Source: Baylisascaris procyonis
Taxonomy: Eukaryota; Nematoda; Chromadorea; Rhabditida; Ascarididae
Length of the DNA: 64,000 nt
Direction of reading: 5' to 3'
NCBI GenBank assembly: GCA_037389465.1
Contig: JAZARR010000172.1
Coordinates: 868,001 to 932,000, forward strand
A model generated the notes under the pieces. The model was not told where the DNA came from and did not search any database. It saw only the letters and a list, made by a program, of their open reading frames with translations. Each line of letters opens with the position of its first letter. Within the stretch, counting starts at the first letter, position 1. Shown here piece by piece: positions 31,860 through 45,282 of the stretch. A program made the translations under genes and the position numbers.

Positions 31860-34800
31860 ATGCGTAAGGTCGTAGTGTTACAGATGATGTTCATTTGGAT
31901 ACTACTTGTATGTGTTCATCGGGTCTGCGCCCACTACTATGGTGCTCGATGTCTATGTCCTCCCCAAATACAACCTCCGATTCCGCCTCACAGACCTTGC
32001 CCTCCTCCCATTCCGTGTCCACCATTACCACCATCTTGTCCACCGATTCCTGGAGGACCACGTGTCTACCCGAGGTAATTTATTACTTTTTCTTCTCAAA
32101 TTTTCGTGGCAACTTTTTCGCCTTACCAAGATTGTCATTCCTCCCAGCAAGAGAGTCTAATGAAGGCATGACGAATAAATTGAAGAGCACGGTATCCCAA
32201 GACGACAAGGTTAGGACTTAAAAAAAGTTACGGTCATCACACAACCAAATACATACTCTGTGATAAAAACAGGTGACAGATGAATGGGCGATGAAGGTGA
32301 TATGTCTTCTTCTTCTTCTTTGCCGCCCTTTCTAGATCACCTATCCGATGTGTCAAAACCACTGTCCATCCCACCTTCTGTCCACCTATTTCTATTTCAG
32401 CTATTCGACGCCTGTTCTTTCACCATCTTATCCACCGTTACAAGGTAGAAGCTACGGCTATGCTCTTCCACAGCCATATTCATACTACCTGAGAGAAAAC
32501 GAACTATCCAACTTGGAGAAGCAAATCAAAACCATCGAAGTTGCCGATGAAAAAGCTCACACGTCGCCCTTCGACACTGTCGACGTAACACCAGTGAAAT
32601 CAATTGAGGTTTATAGAATGAGCTCATTAGTGAAGTCAAGACGATATCATAAGAAGCTCTTGGGAATTGAATTTTTATATCCTCAATGAATGTCTTCAAA
32701 GAGTATGAAAATATATTGCTACAATCTTTGCAATTCCCCCTTGATGCAGAGCACTTCAATACGCATATATGGAAGATGAAGCTTAAATAAAAGAAATAAA
32801 TTTGTAAAAACTATTGGCTATTATATGCCCACGAAAAATATAGAGGCTTATTTTAGAATGAGAATATTGCTTAACTTATTCCTTTCTCCCTTTTTTTCAC
32901 CTATTAGTGCTCGATTATGAATGTTCCTATTTAATTGCATATATCACGAGACACATTCATTCTGAAAACATGGTAAAGAGAATGCGCTCTGCGCTATTTG
33001 AGCTAAGTAAACCATCGCTGTTCGCGCATCGATTCCCGATGATTTCTAGATAGCCAATAAAGCCAATGTATCATATTCTTTGCTTTGCCTAAAAGATCTT
33101 TCATTATTGAATCAATTATTGAGCTAATCATAGACTACACAAGGAAATGGAAATACTGTTCATGAACTTACAGACTGCACCGCGGACGCGTATTGTCCCT
33201 TCACATGTGCCACATATTTATACACCGCTATCAGAACCTCCAGGTTATCCACTAAATGGCGTGAGACCGATAGGTTTACCACCTTCTCTACCAAGCAGAT
33301 GTATACCGGGATATGTCACAGGTTCACATGTGCAACCGCCTTCTTATCATATTCCGGTACCACAACCAGCAGTACCACTACATCAATTTCCAAGGTGATT
33401 TATTGCATCGTTTTGAAATACTAGCTCATTCGCATTTTTCAACGGAAAATGGCATGACGCGAAGAGAGTTTCTAGAATGGTTGCACGTCTTTTGAGGATA
33501 TCACCAATCGCATGCATCCTCTTTTTAATCTTTCAAAAGCTAGAACTATTGACATCAAATAGATTACGTATATTTTCTGCAATGATGTTTACTTCCGATG
33601 TTATTATTTGGTTCTTTTCTTTATTAAACTAGGCCCGATTCACGTTGGCAATCCCTTTTATTTCTATGTTCCGGTCACCTTAAGAGGTAATTTTATAAAT
33701 GTAGTATAACATCGAATATGGTTGAAATATCAAAATATCAAAGAAAAAGAAGCGTATTGTGTGGGTTTAGACAATTAGAACAGTCGAGTGACAATGATGC
33801 TCAACAATGATTACGATGGAAATTTTCGAAAAAGTAAGTGGGAATTCTTGTTTTTAACGTTTGGCAATATCTCCGATACGGTTAATATGTCACAAATCGA
33901 AAGATGCATAATGCTGATGCACAGTGAGTAGGGTGATCGATCAGCGTTAACACCGTCGATAAGAACTGATTTTCTATATTAGAACAATCACTTACAGAAA
34001 TCATCTAACCGATAGAGAAAGAGATTTAATTGCAGATTTAATTGACAATAATATAGGTTTATTGCACTATACTTAACAATGATTGCAAGTGATAAAAAAA
34101 TGTTGAAAATGATTTGATATAGGTTGATTTGAATAAAAAGGATAAGTGATGGCAAATGAGCTCGAATATATTGCACCTTAAATGGTTGAGTTTATTTATC
34201 ATATTGCAGTCCTATCCATGCACCACTTAACGACTGTTGTATTCGATGCGGAATTCGTTGCAATTATCGTGCGCGACGCAATTTGCGCGATTACGACGAT
34301 ATAATGAAGAATGCAACACATTTCGAAGCAAAATGTACCGATGAGAAATTGCACGATATCATGACAATGGTATATACTACTTTCATTAATAATATCATAG
34401 AAATTTTTTATAATATTTATAAGTACATTTAGGCGACAAAACGAGCGAATATTTTCTTTTGAAGAGCTGTGCACAGTTCATATGTAATCTTTGAAATCAA
34501 AGACTCCATATGGTCAAAAAATTTAGAACATTCACTATTTATCCATCATATAAAGGCCGTCAATTGAGTTTCAGCTAGACTGAAGTTGACTTTATCATAG
34601 AAAGTTTTCTTATTAGTTTTTTCAAAATTTCCTTTGAAGAGTTTCATGAAATAAGGCCACTTTGAATAAATAATCAACCCCTTATAGCAGGACACAGCTG
34701 GAATGATCTTTTTAGCCCTTCAACTTTTAAGAGCAAAAGATTCTGATTGTGTTCTCATATCATTTTTTTGACTTATAAGGACCCGCAAACATGAATTAGT

Positions 34801-35385
34801 ACAAATCGTTAAAAGGCACTGAGAAAAAAGCCAAATAAGTTTTTCGAGTACTAAGGAGAGATTCATTGCCCACTGTTAGCAACAGGAGTCCGCTTTGGAA
34901 GGCGAATCCATGTTGAATTGCTCAGCATCGGCTCTCTTAGCTGCAGCTGCAGCTGTAACTGTGAATCAAGTGCTGCTGAATGCCAATCAATAGCACTATG
35001 ATTCACGGACTGCTGCAGAGGGAATAGTATGGCGTTATTTCAAGCCATGTTACAAAATTTTGACCGATTCTAGGTGAGCACATTGAATACATCGTTCTCA
35101 TAATTTGAGCAAGTTCCTTTCAAATATTGAAGTCATCCTGAGGTTCTTTTTAAAATCGCATCATTTCAGGCAATCAATGAAAATGCGGAATCTTCAAAGC
35201 GCGAAATACAAAAGCTTGCTGAAGAGGCATTCAGCGGCGATTTTCACGTTATTTGTTCCAGTGAAGATTTCAGTTATGTTACACGAAGTAGCCGATTTTG
35301 TCAAGCGAACAACGAAAACCTCTCATGTTATGCGTTTCAAACTGCATCCACTCACAATAGCATCGCAGAAGATAATACTAAATAA
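31860..35385 (+). CDS. Ground-like (hedgehog-related) secreted protein
   Basis: Five exons agree in phase: 31860-32074, 32401-32608, 33174-33394, 34210-34369, 35170-35385, for 339 residues. Seen: signal peptide (residues 1-24), a Cys/Pro-rich segment (CPPPIPCPPLPPSCPPIPGG), a Pro/Tyr-rich linker, then the ground-like domain at about 224-325 with DCCIRCGIRC, KCTDEKLHDIM, REIQKLAEEAF, FHVICSSEDFSY and a final C...C pair. The last two exons alone match the family clearly. Known: ground-like (Grd, Pfam PF04155) proteins are a nematode-specific hedgehog-related group, secreted and mostly epidermal. A trans- or cis-splice acceptor (ttttttgcag) lies 72 nt before the ATG. The exon 2 donor (GAG/gtttat) is the weakest point; if unspliced, exon 2 reads on to TGA at 32689 with AATAAA signals near 32787-32797. 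It is followed on the same strand by the Kunitz gene. Confidence 0.82.
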
Positions 35386-37518
35386 ACGTTTTTTATATAT
35401 CCATGATATGTCTACTTCACAGAATCCTATATCGTGTAGTAAAATGTTTATTAAAACGGCATGTTACAGTAGTGCAGCTTGTGAAGGAAAACATAGAAGT
35501 TCAGTGTTAGTAATAAAAGTACCTCACTGATAATCACCTGTTGCCGCTAGCGTAGTATAATGCATTCTCATCATATCTAAACTGATCTTATCCAATATAA
35601 TAACACCGTTATACCGGCCATCGTCATTCATCGAAGCATTACTGCGCAATTTGCAACGGAAAACATTCATGCAAAACGTTCTGAAAACTTTCGTAAATGG
35701 TTCATGCAAATGAATGGAACATACATGGAGCTACTGTTGGCATCTCCAGTATAAACGAGTTATGAGATCGAAGCAGAAATCCTACACGCAGTGAGCAAAC
35801 GTCCTATCGATGCGTCATGCACCATCTGTATATTTGAATGAGCCGAAATTTCGCTTCTAAACAACCGCTTCAGACTACGAGGTGTTTTTTAAAGTCAGTC
35901 GGTTTAGTGCGAGATGGTGAAATTTTCGATTAGCTATACAATTGCATTTTCGCTTTACTCAATTGCGAACAAAAATTTAGCGTTGAGAAACGCGTTGATT
36001 GAAGGTGAACGTGAAAATGCGAATCCATTCTCAGCGCTTCAAAAAAAATGAAAGAAATTGCATCGCTTGCAGTTTCCCCAAGTGCATTAATGGTATCAGA
36101 GAAGACTCGCAACACCGCTCGTCCAATTCGTCTCTAAAAATAAAACTTTGGGATATTCTAAAACTAAACCGTTAAAATAAAATCTCATTGCTCTAAGCTG
36201 ATCATCAATCCAAAAGCTCGAACTATTATTCCACCCATATTTTGATGCGTTAACATAATTGCAAGATTACGCACTATTTATATGTATCGCATACCGGTAG
36301 TCAACCAATGCACCTAGTTCATCACAAAAATGGTGATATTAACACATCGCTTTGTAATTAGGCGTATCTTAAACAGTTATGTCAGCCTTATTAGTGTACA
36401 ATTTGCATAAAAGTTATACTGAGAGCTAGTGCAAATTCTTTACTTAAATGTTTATAACACACATTTCACGTCCTCAAATTAGCAAAATTCTCTTAAACGT
36501 TCCGTTTTAAAACAACGTTTAACGCTAGAATTTTTTCAAATGCTAGTTGTTTTCTCAGCATTCGATACTCTGCCTGTGCTTTATTAATACGAGAGTATTT
36601 TTTCCTTCGAAAATATTTTATTCTCGAATACTGTGATCTATTAATCACTTCGAAAATATTCCTACGAAGTTACTCCATTTGTAAAACATAAGTATTGGTA
36701 TAGTTGCTCCTCTAAACATTAAAATTTGTGGGTGAATTTAAAACATCGGCGATGAATATTACACGATTTATTGATCTGGAGATATCTTCGATCTATATAT
36801 CAAGACGACGTGCTTAACTTTCTATAGTGACCATTACTACTAACATTTTAGTGCTTTCAAATCTCTCAAAATTATTGCAAATATATAATGCATAAAATAT
36901 GAGCAAAAAATATTCATAAGTGCAACACGCTGTCTATTGCTATTTTCATTTAACTTGCGATTATTGTAAATATAACCAAATATTAGACAAATTTCGACGT
37001 AATTTGTTAGAATTATTTTAAAATAAAAATCAATTGCCTTATGAAGTGGTGTTGATGTTTGCGACAATCGAACAATTCACAATATGTTAGGTACTGTGAA
37101 TAAATATCAACTTCAAAAAGAGCAACTTTAATTCGCAAAGATCAGATCGATGTGTTGCATAATTTGCAATGACGTAAGAACAAGTTATGGTACGATTCAT
37201 AACGTATGCGTGTGGTCGTTGAAGAAAGAAACAAGTTTTTTTACGACATTAGCTCATCCGGCTTGTCTGTATATTTCCTCTTCATTTGCTTTTAATTGTA
37301 TACCATCGACCTCCTCCTTATCCTGCCCATATAAACTTGTTGAAAAAACTCTTAAGGCATTTCCATTTGAAAAAAAAATGTGTTGTGAATTTTGCATCAC
37401 TTGAAATGCATCAAAAATGTGTTGTGAAAACTTAAGGCATTAAAAAAATTTTCATCAAAAGTGAGAACTTATAGCCTTTTTTTGTATATTTTTAGTGAGC
37501 AAAGGAACGTGAATCGAT
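35386..37518. other. Intergenic between two secreted-protein genes
   Basis: AT-rich, no coding signal. A possible trans-splice acceptor (tatatttttag, ending 37495) lies 23 nt before the next ATG. Confidence 0.5.
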
Positions 37519-40064
37519 ATGTTCCTACAAATTGTCGTTTTATTTTACGTCTTCCATTGTGGTTTCGCCATAGGTAAGACTTCTTTGCGATATTTCATCT
37601 GATTGAATGACTGCATTGCGCAATACGTCATTTTTCTATGTTCTATTCTATTCGTTTATTATGTAGGGTATTTGTGCCATTGTCGAGAAATGAAGTAAAT
37701 AGTGCAGTTTTTTATTTTCTATGATATGGAAAGATCGAAATCGGTTGAAATTTACGTTATGTCAGCCAAAGAATTTGCTCACTGCTTTGTCAACTTGAAT
37801 CGGCAACAATGTGCTTCAAAGAGTTTACAATTTTTTGCGAGCGCATTATCGAGGACTGAGGACAGGAAGGATGGGGATTAATTTTTAGAAGAGGAGATAT
37901 TTCTTTAAACCTCAAAAGACTTTCTCGGATATTTCAGCAATTGAAACTTTCAAGGAATATATGTTCTGAGGCTTAATATCTTTCGCTTGATCAATTATCT
38001 AGAGAGAGAGAGAGTTTAAAATGTTTGATGATCCACGTTCACGTCGTATGATCCAACCTAATATGATTTCCCATTCGCTTAGTGAAAGAAATCTTTTATT
38101 TGCAAAACTTTAAGGTTTTTTTCTTTTCTAATTTTCAAATGTTCTTTTAATATGACAGTAAGTAAGTATTCACCTTCAGAGTGCACTCTAACTAAAGATA
38201 GCGGATTCGAGTGTGATCAACAACAACCATCGACAAATTTTTACTTTGATACGAGAACAGGTAAGAGAATTTGCGCTGATACGACGGCAGGTAAGCTTGA
38301 TTTGCAAACTTATTCCACTTTCACAATCACTGTTTATTTAACTATTTAAGTTCTTCAATGAAAGCAAATTCTATAACTTCAAAATTATTTATTTACAGGC
38401 AGCTTTATTTTTAAGCAAAAATATATATTTTAGTTCGTCGAAAAATATGCGACAGCAAGAAACAATTGATCAAAACATCGTTTAAGAAATAAAAAATTCC
38501 TAATTACCGTTGTTCGTTCATATATGCGTTCTTTATAGGAAGCGATAAACATGAGCTACTATACGAATTTATTTGCGTATTTCATTTCAACTCACTCGAC
38601 CGCTGATTACTCTTTTACTAGTCGAAGAGAAAATATGAAAAATACACTTCAAAATAAAGCGTGATTATATTGCCACCCTAATTTGATTGGCCTATAACAG
38701 TTTATAAAATTATTATAATTGAAACAATCTTAGTAGGAAGTAAAACACAAGGATAGTTTTCGTAGGTGTATGTCAACCGTTTCAATATGCTGGTTGTGGC
38801 GGCAATGGCAATCGCTTTGCTACGTCGACGGTATGCCGCAAACAATGCAACGATGAAACAATTCGCCTTCTAAAGGAGTCAAATATAGATGAGAATCGGT
38901 TGCTTATAACCTACGGTAATTTATCACAGTTTTACAGTAGCCAAGAGATAATCTTCTCACCATTATATTCGCAGAACTTGCAAGTTTGTATGAAATTTTA
39001 CACAATGAGTGGGATAAGGAAGTCGTACTCAACAAGACTATCTTATTCTAACACAAATTATTGCAATATAATTCATTTTCTTTATGAATTGTCTTGACCA
39101 AGAGCTAATCCATTCAAGCTTGACAAGAAGATCAGCTGCAACTATTTGAACTCAGCTAGAAACACGACGACTACTTGAATGGGGTTATTTGTTTTTAATT
39201 GAATACGATCACTCAGAGAGGACTTCCACAATGAAATGAATCAAAATGCTTCCGATTTACTATAAAAGCAGAAAAATCTGACATCCATTTGTTCCAGATA
39301 TTTTGAATTTCCTCAAATGTATTGCTCGTATTCATTTTCCCTGTTACAGAATCGATTTGTAATATTTCATTCTCGGCCTACGCGAAACATGAGTCTAAAA
39401 AATGCATGAAGAAATCTTGTCCAGCAGGATATAAGTGCGCCAAGGAATACTGCTGTCCCTCTAAAGGTAACTGAATTGTTGTTTCACTCACTGAAGGTAA
39501 ATAAATCTATTTTTTACCCTCTAGAAGTAACTAAGTTATTATTTTATAGACTAAAAATAATTAGATTATTATTTGACTCTCTAAATCAATTAACATTATT
39601 TCTTTACCCTCTAAAGATAATTGATATCGTTAATCCAATATAAATTGATCGTTTATGAAATAAATAATTCATGCAGACTTTTTGCAATCACCGCCAACGT
39701 TCAGGCCAGTAATCTCTCTCTATTACTTGTCAAATATTTGTATAAAGTATATTTAAAAGAATAAATTTTACACACGTTTTCGCTGAATAAAAAATGATTA
39801 AACAATATTTCCATTTTTTTCATTACTGAAATTTTTCTACCGTTGAAATAACTGTTGGGTGGAAGAAATAGTTATTTAGAGATGATCTGCTCGCAGATCT
39901 ATGACTCAGGACATGAGCTAATTGCAACGGATATGAAACACATTCGCAGATATGCCTACAACAAGGATTTCCGGATTTGTAATCGATTCTCATATTTTGG
40001 TAATGCTGGAAACTTCAATAACTTTCCTGATTGGCATACATGTATGAATTTTTGTGCCGAATGA
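37519..40064 (+). CDS. Secreted Kunitz / lustrin-type / Kunitz-like protein
   Basis: Five exons join in phase: 37519-37573, 38159-38260, 38766-38915, 39350-39466, 39880-40064, giving 202 residues. Exon 1 is a signal peptide (MFLQIVVLFYVFHCGFA). Exons 2-3 form a Kunitz domain with all six Cys in the usual spacing and CGGNGNRF before Cys5. Exon 4 is a lustrin-type Cys-rich module (KSCPAGYKCAKEYCCPS). Exon 5 is a second Kunitz-like domain with only four Cys: Cys2 and Cys4 are both absent (CNRFSYFGNAGNFNNF). Known: Kunitz domains usually inhibit serine proteases; Kunitz-lustrin mosaics are common in nematode secretions and cuticle. A second donor 30 nt downstream in exon 2 (38290) stays in frame. 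The P1 residue and target cannot be inferred safely. Confidence 0.85.
39458..39640 (+). repeat. Diverged minisatellite grown from a splice donor
   Basis: The exon 4 end CCCTCTAAAGGTAACTGAAT is echoed at about 39519 (ccctctagaagtaactaag) and 39609 (ccctctaaagataattg), with partial copies between, all inside the last intron. Confidence 0.6.
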
Positions 40065-41607
40065 TAACAGTGATATCGTATGTGCTAGTTTTACTCTAAA
40101 GCGTTTTAAGGATCAAGCTTTTCATTTCGTAATGTATCCACGCTTACCTATCAGCTAATAAACAATACTTAAGTATTATTTCGATTGCACTATTTTGCTA
40201 TTCTGGGAAGTATAATAAAAACAGCCCCCGAACTACAACGTTTCTAGCCCAATTTTTTTTTTTGATTGATATGCAACTAGAAAATTTTGAATTTCAATTT
40301 TTTCTTGACCTAACGATAGATGTGTTGAGAATGTTTGAATCTGGTTTTTTTTTTTTTTCTAAAATAAATATGCAGGGAATATTTGAGTTTGGATGGGTTG
40401 AGCTATGATGTTCAATACCTTAAGTATTTCAACATTTCTGACTTAGAATGAGGTTATATGAGGTTATCCAGAGGTAAACTCATTGTAAATTGAGCAGCAC
40501 TGTACTCGTTGATAGAACACCTACTTTACTTTACTGCTGACTTTCAAGTTTCCTTCGTAAAGCGATTATGAGCTCTCATATCTGATCCGTACAATTCTTT
40601 TCCCAATATAAAAAACATCGATAAATGTCACATTTATTAACGTTTGCACGATAAACATACTTATTCCAAAACTTGATAAACAATCAAAAATACATTTCAT
40701 CGTATTCCTAAGGCGAAAATTGCAATAAGATGAAATGTGAACAAATATAAATAAATGGAAAAATACATATAAATATTACACTGCTTCCGATTTAATACGG
40801 CGAAGAATAAAAGCACAACGAAGATAAATGAGCGTCGACAATAGAAACATTCATTCGGGAACGTCGCTGCTACAATTTAGAGTCCATATTTGCATTTTTC
40901 TATTCTGTGTTGCATCACAAAATCGAAATCCTTGCTTATGACAATTAATCCAACATGGATCGCTCTCACTTATGCTCACATTCAGCACCTCTGAAAAAAG
41001 AAATTGCTGATAAACATTTGTGCAAATTTAAAATAATATTTCATGCAAATTTTACACAGCTTTATACAAATGTCTATAATATTATTGTATGTGCTTATCA
41101 CCTAGGCTTCAAGCGTGAAGGGGAGGGCTTGAAATAAATCAGTAGAGTAGATGAATAATGGTGCGAAATATGAATGGAGAAAATTGAAATTCGCTATAAC
41201 ATTTGTAGTCTGCGCTAATGGAAACTCTGTTGGATCGACTCGCAGAAGTATATCTGTTTGGTTTCTCGAAAGCAAAGATTTGATGATGCGGTCGTGTTTT
41301 TTTACATGTCTCGGAGCACAACAACGGCTATGTCTAATGTTCCCACATTCATCGATTTAAAGCCGCAAAAAAAAGAGATCAAAAACATATGATAGAGCGC
41401 ATACGATGGAGTACAATATAGCACGTAAATTTTCCTTGAAAAACATTCGTGTTCACATTTCTTCCAATAGATCTTTGCGAATATATACTCATATTTTTAC
41501 TGTTTATTCAAATCATTGCAATATCCGCTGTTTTCGCTGCATTGCACTTCTTGCAGTAATCTTTCTCTTATAATGACGAAAAATAATAATAAATCACTTT
41601 TACTTAC
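40065..41607. other. Intergenic, nothing firm
   Basis: A minus frame at 41330-41120 (CCAPRHVKKHDRIIKSLLSR) is open for about 75 codons and could be a 3' exon of the gene starting at 42330, but the phase does not fit directly. Confidence 0.4.
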
Positions 41608-42330
41608 TTCTTGCAGAATTAGAGATATCGGCGCTTAGAAGAACAAACATCTGAAAAATTGGAAAGTTTAGCACAAATTCTATCAAAAATGCATAAGAAA
41701 TAGCATAATGCCCATAGAAAAAATGAACGAATATAATAGTCAAATTTTCCACGGTTGTTGCAAATTCGAGTCTGATGCAAAAAAATTTTGGAATATTATT
41801 TTTGCATTTCAACTTATCATTGAAAAAAATTTTTGCATTTCAGTTGTTAGCAGCAAAAAAATTGTCTCTCAAAGGGGAAATCCGCTTAATTTCCACTCTT
41901 TCAACGAACACCTAAAAGATGCATAGGTGCAAAGTCATAGATGAGGCAAAAATATAATAAAATGAGAGTTTATATAATAACATATATAATATAGTTTTTA
42001 ATTCTCTATAACAACGAACACCTAAATATAATAAAAATATAAAGTTTTAAAAAATTCTGTCTCTATAAGAAGTGACGAAAGCAATCGCAAAAGAAATACA
42101 TCAAAAGCTACAACATTATAGTATGTAAGGTTAGAAAAGCCATTTCACATCTCAAAAGTGATCATGAAGCTCAAAAGAAAACGCTGATAGTAACCACAAT
42201 AAACATGAATCAATCAATGATCACTTTTGCCAAGAGTATTAAATTCATAGTAATTTATAGTTATTAAACGAATAAAATAAATGGAGAAAATACACAACTA
42301 ACTCACCGCTATGAAAAGAAGCATGTTCAT
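41608..42330 (-). CDS. 5' part of a possible secreted-protein gene
   Basis: Exon 1 (42330-42307) and exon 2 (41650-41608) have strong splice sites (G/gtgagt; aatttttcag; A/gtaagt) and join in phase 0. Together they encode MNMLLFIAMFVLLSADISNS, a typical signal peptide. The rest of the gene was not found, so the product is unknown. The long plus-strand frame across exon 1 is taken to be a shadow. Confidence 0.42.
41903..42060. repeat. Short direct repeat, 110 bp apart
   Basis: CAACGAACACCTAAA occurs at 41903 and 42013, each followed by ATAATAAAA-type sequence. Confidence 0.6.
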
Positions 42331-45099
42331 GATGTTGACGAGCGCTAGTGTGGAGTGTGTCGGCGATACCAGTGTGAAAATCGAAGCACACCAACTCGAC
42401 GAGCATATCGCCGTGCATTTATCGTGTGATGTTTTAGTGCTGCTATTCTCAACAAAACTAATCGTCGATGTTTCTCTTCCGCTCTTAGATCACTTTTTTT
42501 TAACATTTGCACCAAATTCTGCGCAATATCTCTTTCAATTATATTTCAGCTAAAATGTACTGAATTAAATATTAAATAAATACATTTGAAAACATCGAAA
42601 GAATTCCCTTCAATAGTACTTTTGTTGTTCGAAAGTATTAAATAAAGGCTGATCATCTTTTATCGGTATATGGATTCGTCTCAGTAGCGGTGTTTTGAAC
42701 CGTCGATTCAACGATACCTATCGCCCTTCAGGCCCGACATTTTGAAACAGCCTTGACTAATTTTCCGCTCATATAACATTATTAAGATTAAAGAAAAGAT
42801 GATCCATCCACACGCCCAAAGGTGAGTCTTAGATCGAAGTACTGTACGTACTGAATCTCAAAAACGAGAGAATTTTGAAAAAATTCTCAACAAATTGATT
42901 TTTTTTTAATCGATTATGGTGGGGAAAGGAAATAATAAAGTGTTTGCAAAATATAGAATGCTCCATTTTTAGTTAAATTATACTAAGCATAACGATGAAG
43001 ATATTATAAGAATAGGTCAGGTGCTTGAAACCTTTTCATTAATCGTTTCATAGATGCTTTTATATAAAAATTAGCACTTCAACACGTGAAGAATCATTGA
43101 ACAGCAAAAAAAGCAGACCGTCGACAAATTAATGTAAGCTCATTCACTGAGGAAATGCTGCTTTTCATCTTTCGACTATATCTTTTGAACTGTTGATTAA
43201 GCGTATTCACATCAATCATTGACTGAACTCGTCGTTTGCATTATGTGAAGAAAATATGCTTCCAGGTTATTGTTTTCAATGTATTTTTTTTTTTATTAGA
43301 CAGGTTTTCTCTCATCTATCGTTCAATTCTGCGAAGACTTCGAACCATATGCAGATTTTATGTGCTAATAACTTCTTGTGCCAATGATGCAATCAGCCAT
43401 CTAATTAGCCAACAATGCCAATTGGCTATCGAACACCTTTCGACTTTCATCACTAGGTGATTTTGGAAGTAAAAAAGCGCAATCGCATAAGACATCCCGA
43501 AATAAACCGATGCAATTTCTTCTGCTGTTGCATTCTTGATGAATCTATGGATGCTTGGTGGTTCATTTGTGTGCTGCTATCAAAACAGTCTTCCCTTCTC
43601 CCCTCCGCGACAGATTTGACCGCGGTAAAATTTGGCGGTTTGCACTGTTTATTTTCTGGTAATCTTTTTTTGGAGTCCCAGCCTGCCCAAGCCCATTACG
43701 GTCTGGTATTGGGTTATTGGTTTTAAATTGGCATTCTTTGTTTATTCAGGATCATTAACTCATGATCAATTCATAACTTAGTTCTGCTTACGAAGTTCAC
43801 CTCGCCACCTTCGTTATCCCTCTCCTCACCTTCAACTTCAGGGTCGTCGAGTTAGCTGAAACCCAATCATTCGGCTTGGTTAATGGTGATCTCAGACAAC
43901 CATTGTACACGCTTACCTTCGGGAGCTTTTCGGTCACTATCAACTGGACACCTTAACTCTTGTAGGAGCACTATAGATGGGTCGCCCATATGCAATGCCT
44001 TGGGTTATCGCACTGTTATCTGAAGCACATAACCAATCGACTCTCCCATCGTTCTATCATTCAGCCTCCAATTTCCTATTGTTCCATGCAAACTTATACG
44101 TTAACAGCAAAAAAAATCCAAGGGATAGAGACCAATGAGTGTATGTATCGCATTTATATTCTCGGATGTAACAAAGGTGTGCAGCCAAATAATCCTACAG
44201 GCCACTGTAAGAAATAAACAAACTGCTGCAAATGAGCTTGAACAGGTATTAACCAAAAAAAAAAGAAATCGTTGAAATGGGAAAACAGATAAATTGGGAA
44301 CGTCGAAAAGAGAATAAAATATTGTCGACAACCAAACTCAAATTCGACTGAATAAAACGTTGATGATTGTTAACGTCGTCGTGAATGAGGCTTGTCAGAA
44401 AGAACCTATAAGTTATTAATGGAAGTAGGCCGTTGAATGTATAAACAGTCAACTAAATTAGGGAGCACAAATATGACTTAGATAGATAAAGAAAGAGATC
44501 GATAAGAGTGCAATGAAGTGCTGCAGCTGCTGTTAACTACAATTATTGTTATACTGGCTACACTCATATTTCACTACATTTATATAAATTCAGGTGAACT
44601 TCAACTTTCTGCAATATTCTGCATATGGTTTACTAGACAAGGCTTTTGCATAAGACAGCCTCGTCACAAGGAATTTCGAGATGTACCACACTTTGAACCT
44701 GTTACGCTTTGAAGGACTTTATTATAAAAATCGTTAAAAGCCACCTCGAACAAGATTAGGCACAAGATTTTGTGCAGTCAATTCAGGAAACCGAATAAAC
44801 GGCAAAGTAAAAATATGTACAAGGAACTCAACAAATACACTTCAACAACAATGAAATGACAGTTGCACTGAAGCATCTAAATAAAAGGCAATCGAACAAA
44901 CCTTTAGGCCACTAACTGCATCAAAAGAAGAAAGAATTCTTCCGCTTCCCTTCAGACGCCCAGGAAGCAGGGAAATTTAATGTTCAAGACAATCACCTGT
45001 CTTTTATAGGTTTTAACAGGAGGTCTTCTGTTCAAGAGAACTCGTTAAGAAATCGAGTGAAAAAGAAGTCTCGATGATCCTCCCAAGGAAGCCTTCTAT
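42331..45099. other. Intergenic, no supported gene
   Basis: A hydrophobic plus frame at 44520-44590 (LLLTTIIVILATLIFHYIYI) with a following gt donor could be a membrane anchor exon, but it has no ATG in frame. Confidence 0.4.
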
Positions 45100-45282
45100 T
45101 CATGCAAGTATGGTAATTTCCTGAATGATGCCGAAAGTCTTTTCATCAGTACCATAAAACAACGAAAAATGAGACAAAGTGACATGAACAACGACTAAAG
45201 AAAAGAACAAGTGCAGAATCATTATGAGAGTTGGCACGGTGCGCGCTTCCCCGATTTCGCCCATCAAACCAGCAACCTCCAT
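45100..45282 (-). CDS. Possible 60-residue membrane protein
   Basis: From ATG at 45282 the frame reads MEVAGLMGEIGEARTVPTLI followed by a hydrophobic helix (LIMILHLFFSLVVVHVTL) and a short polar end, stop TGA. Codon use at the start is GC-richer than the surroundings. It could be a stand-alone micropeptide or the first exon of a longer gene; no family recognised. Confidence 0.3.
   Translation of the reverse strand: MEVAGLMGEIGEARTVPTLIMILHLFFSLVVVHVTLSHFSLFYGTDEKTFGIIQEITILA

Noticed and set aside
35105..35530. 141-residue plus-strand frame
   Set aside because: Out-of-frame shadow of the last ground-like exon (35170-35385), which reads the conserved domain in another frame.
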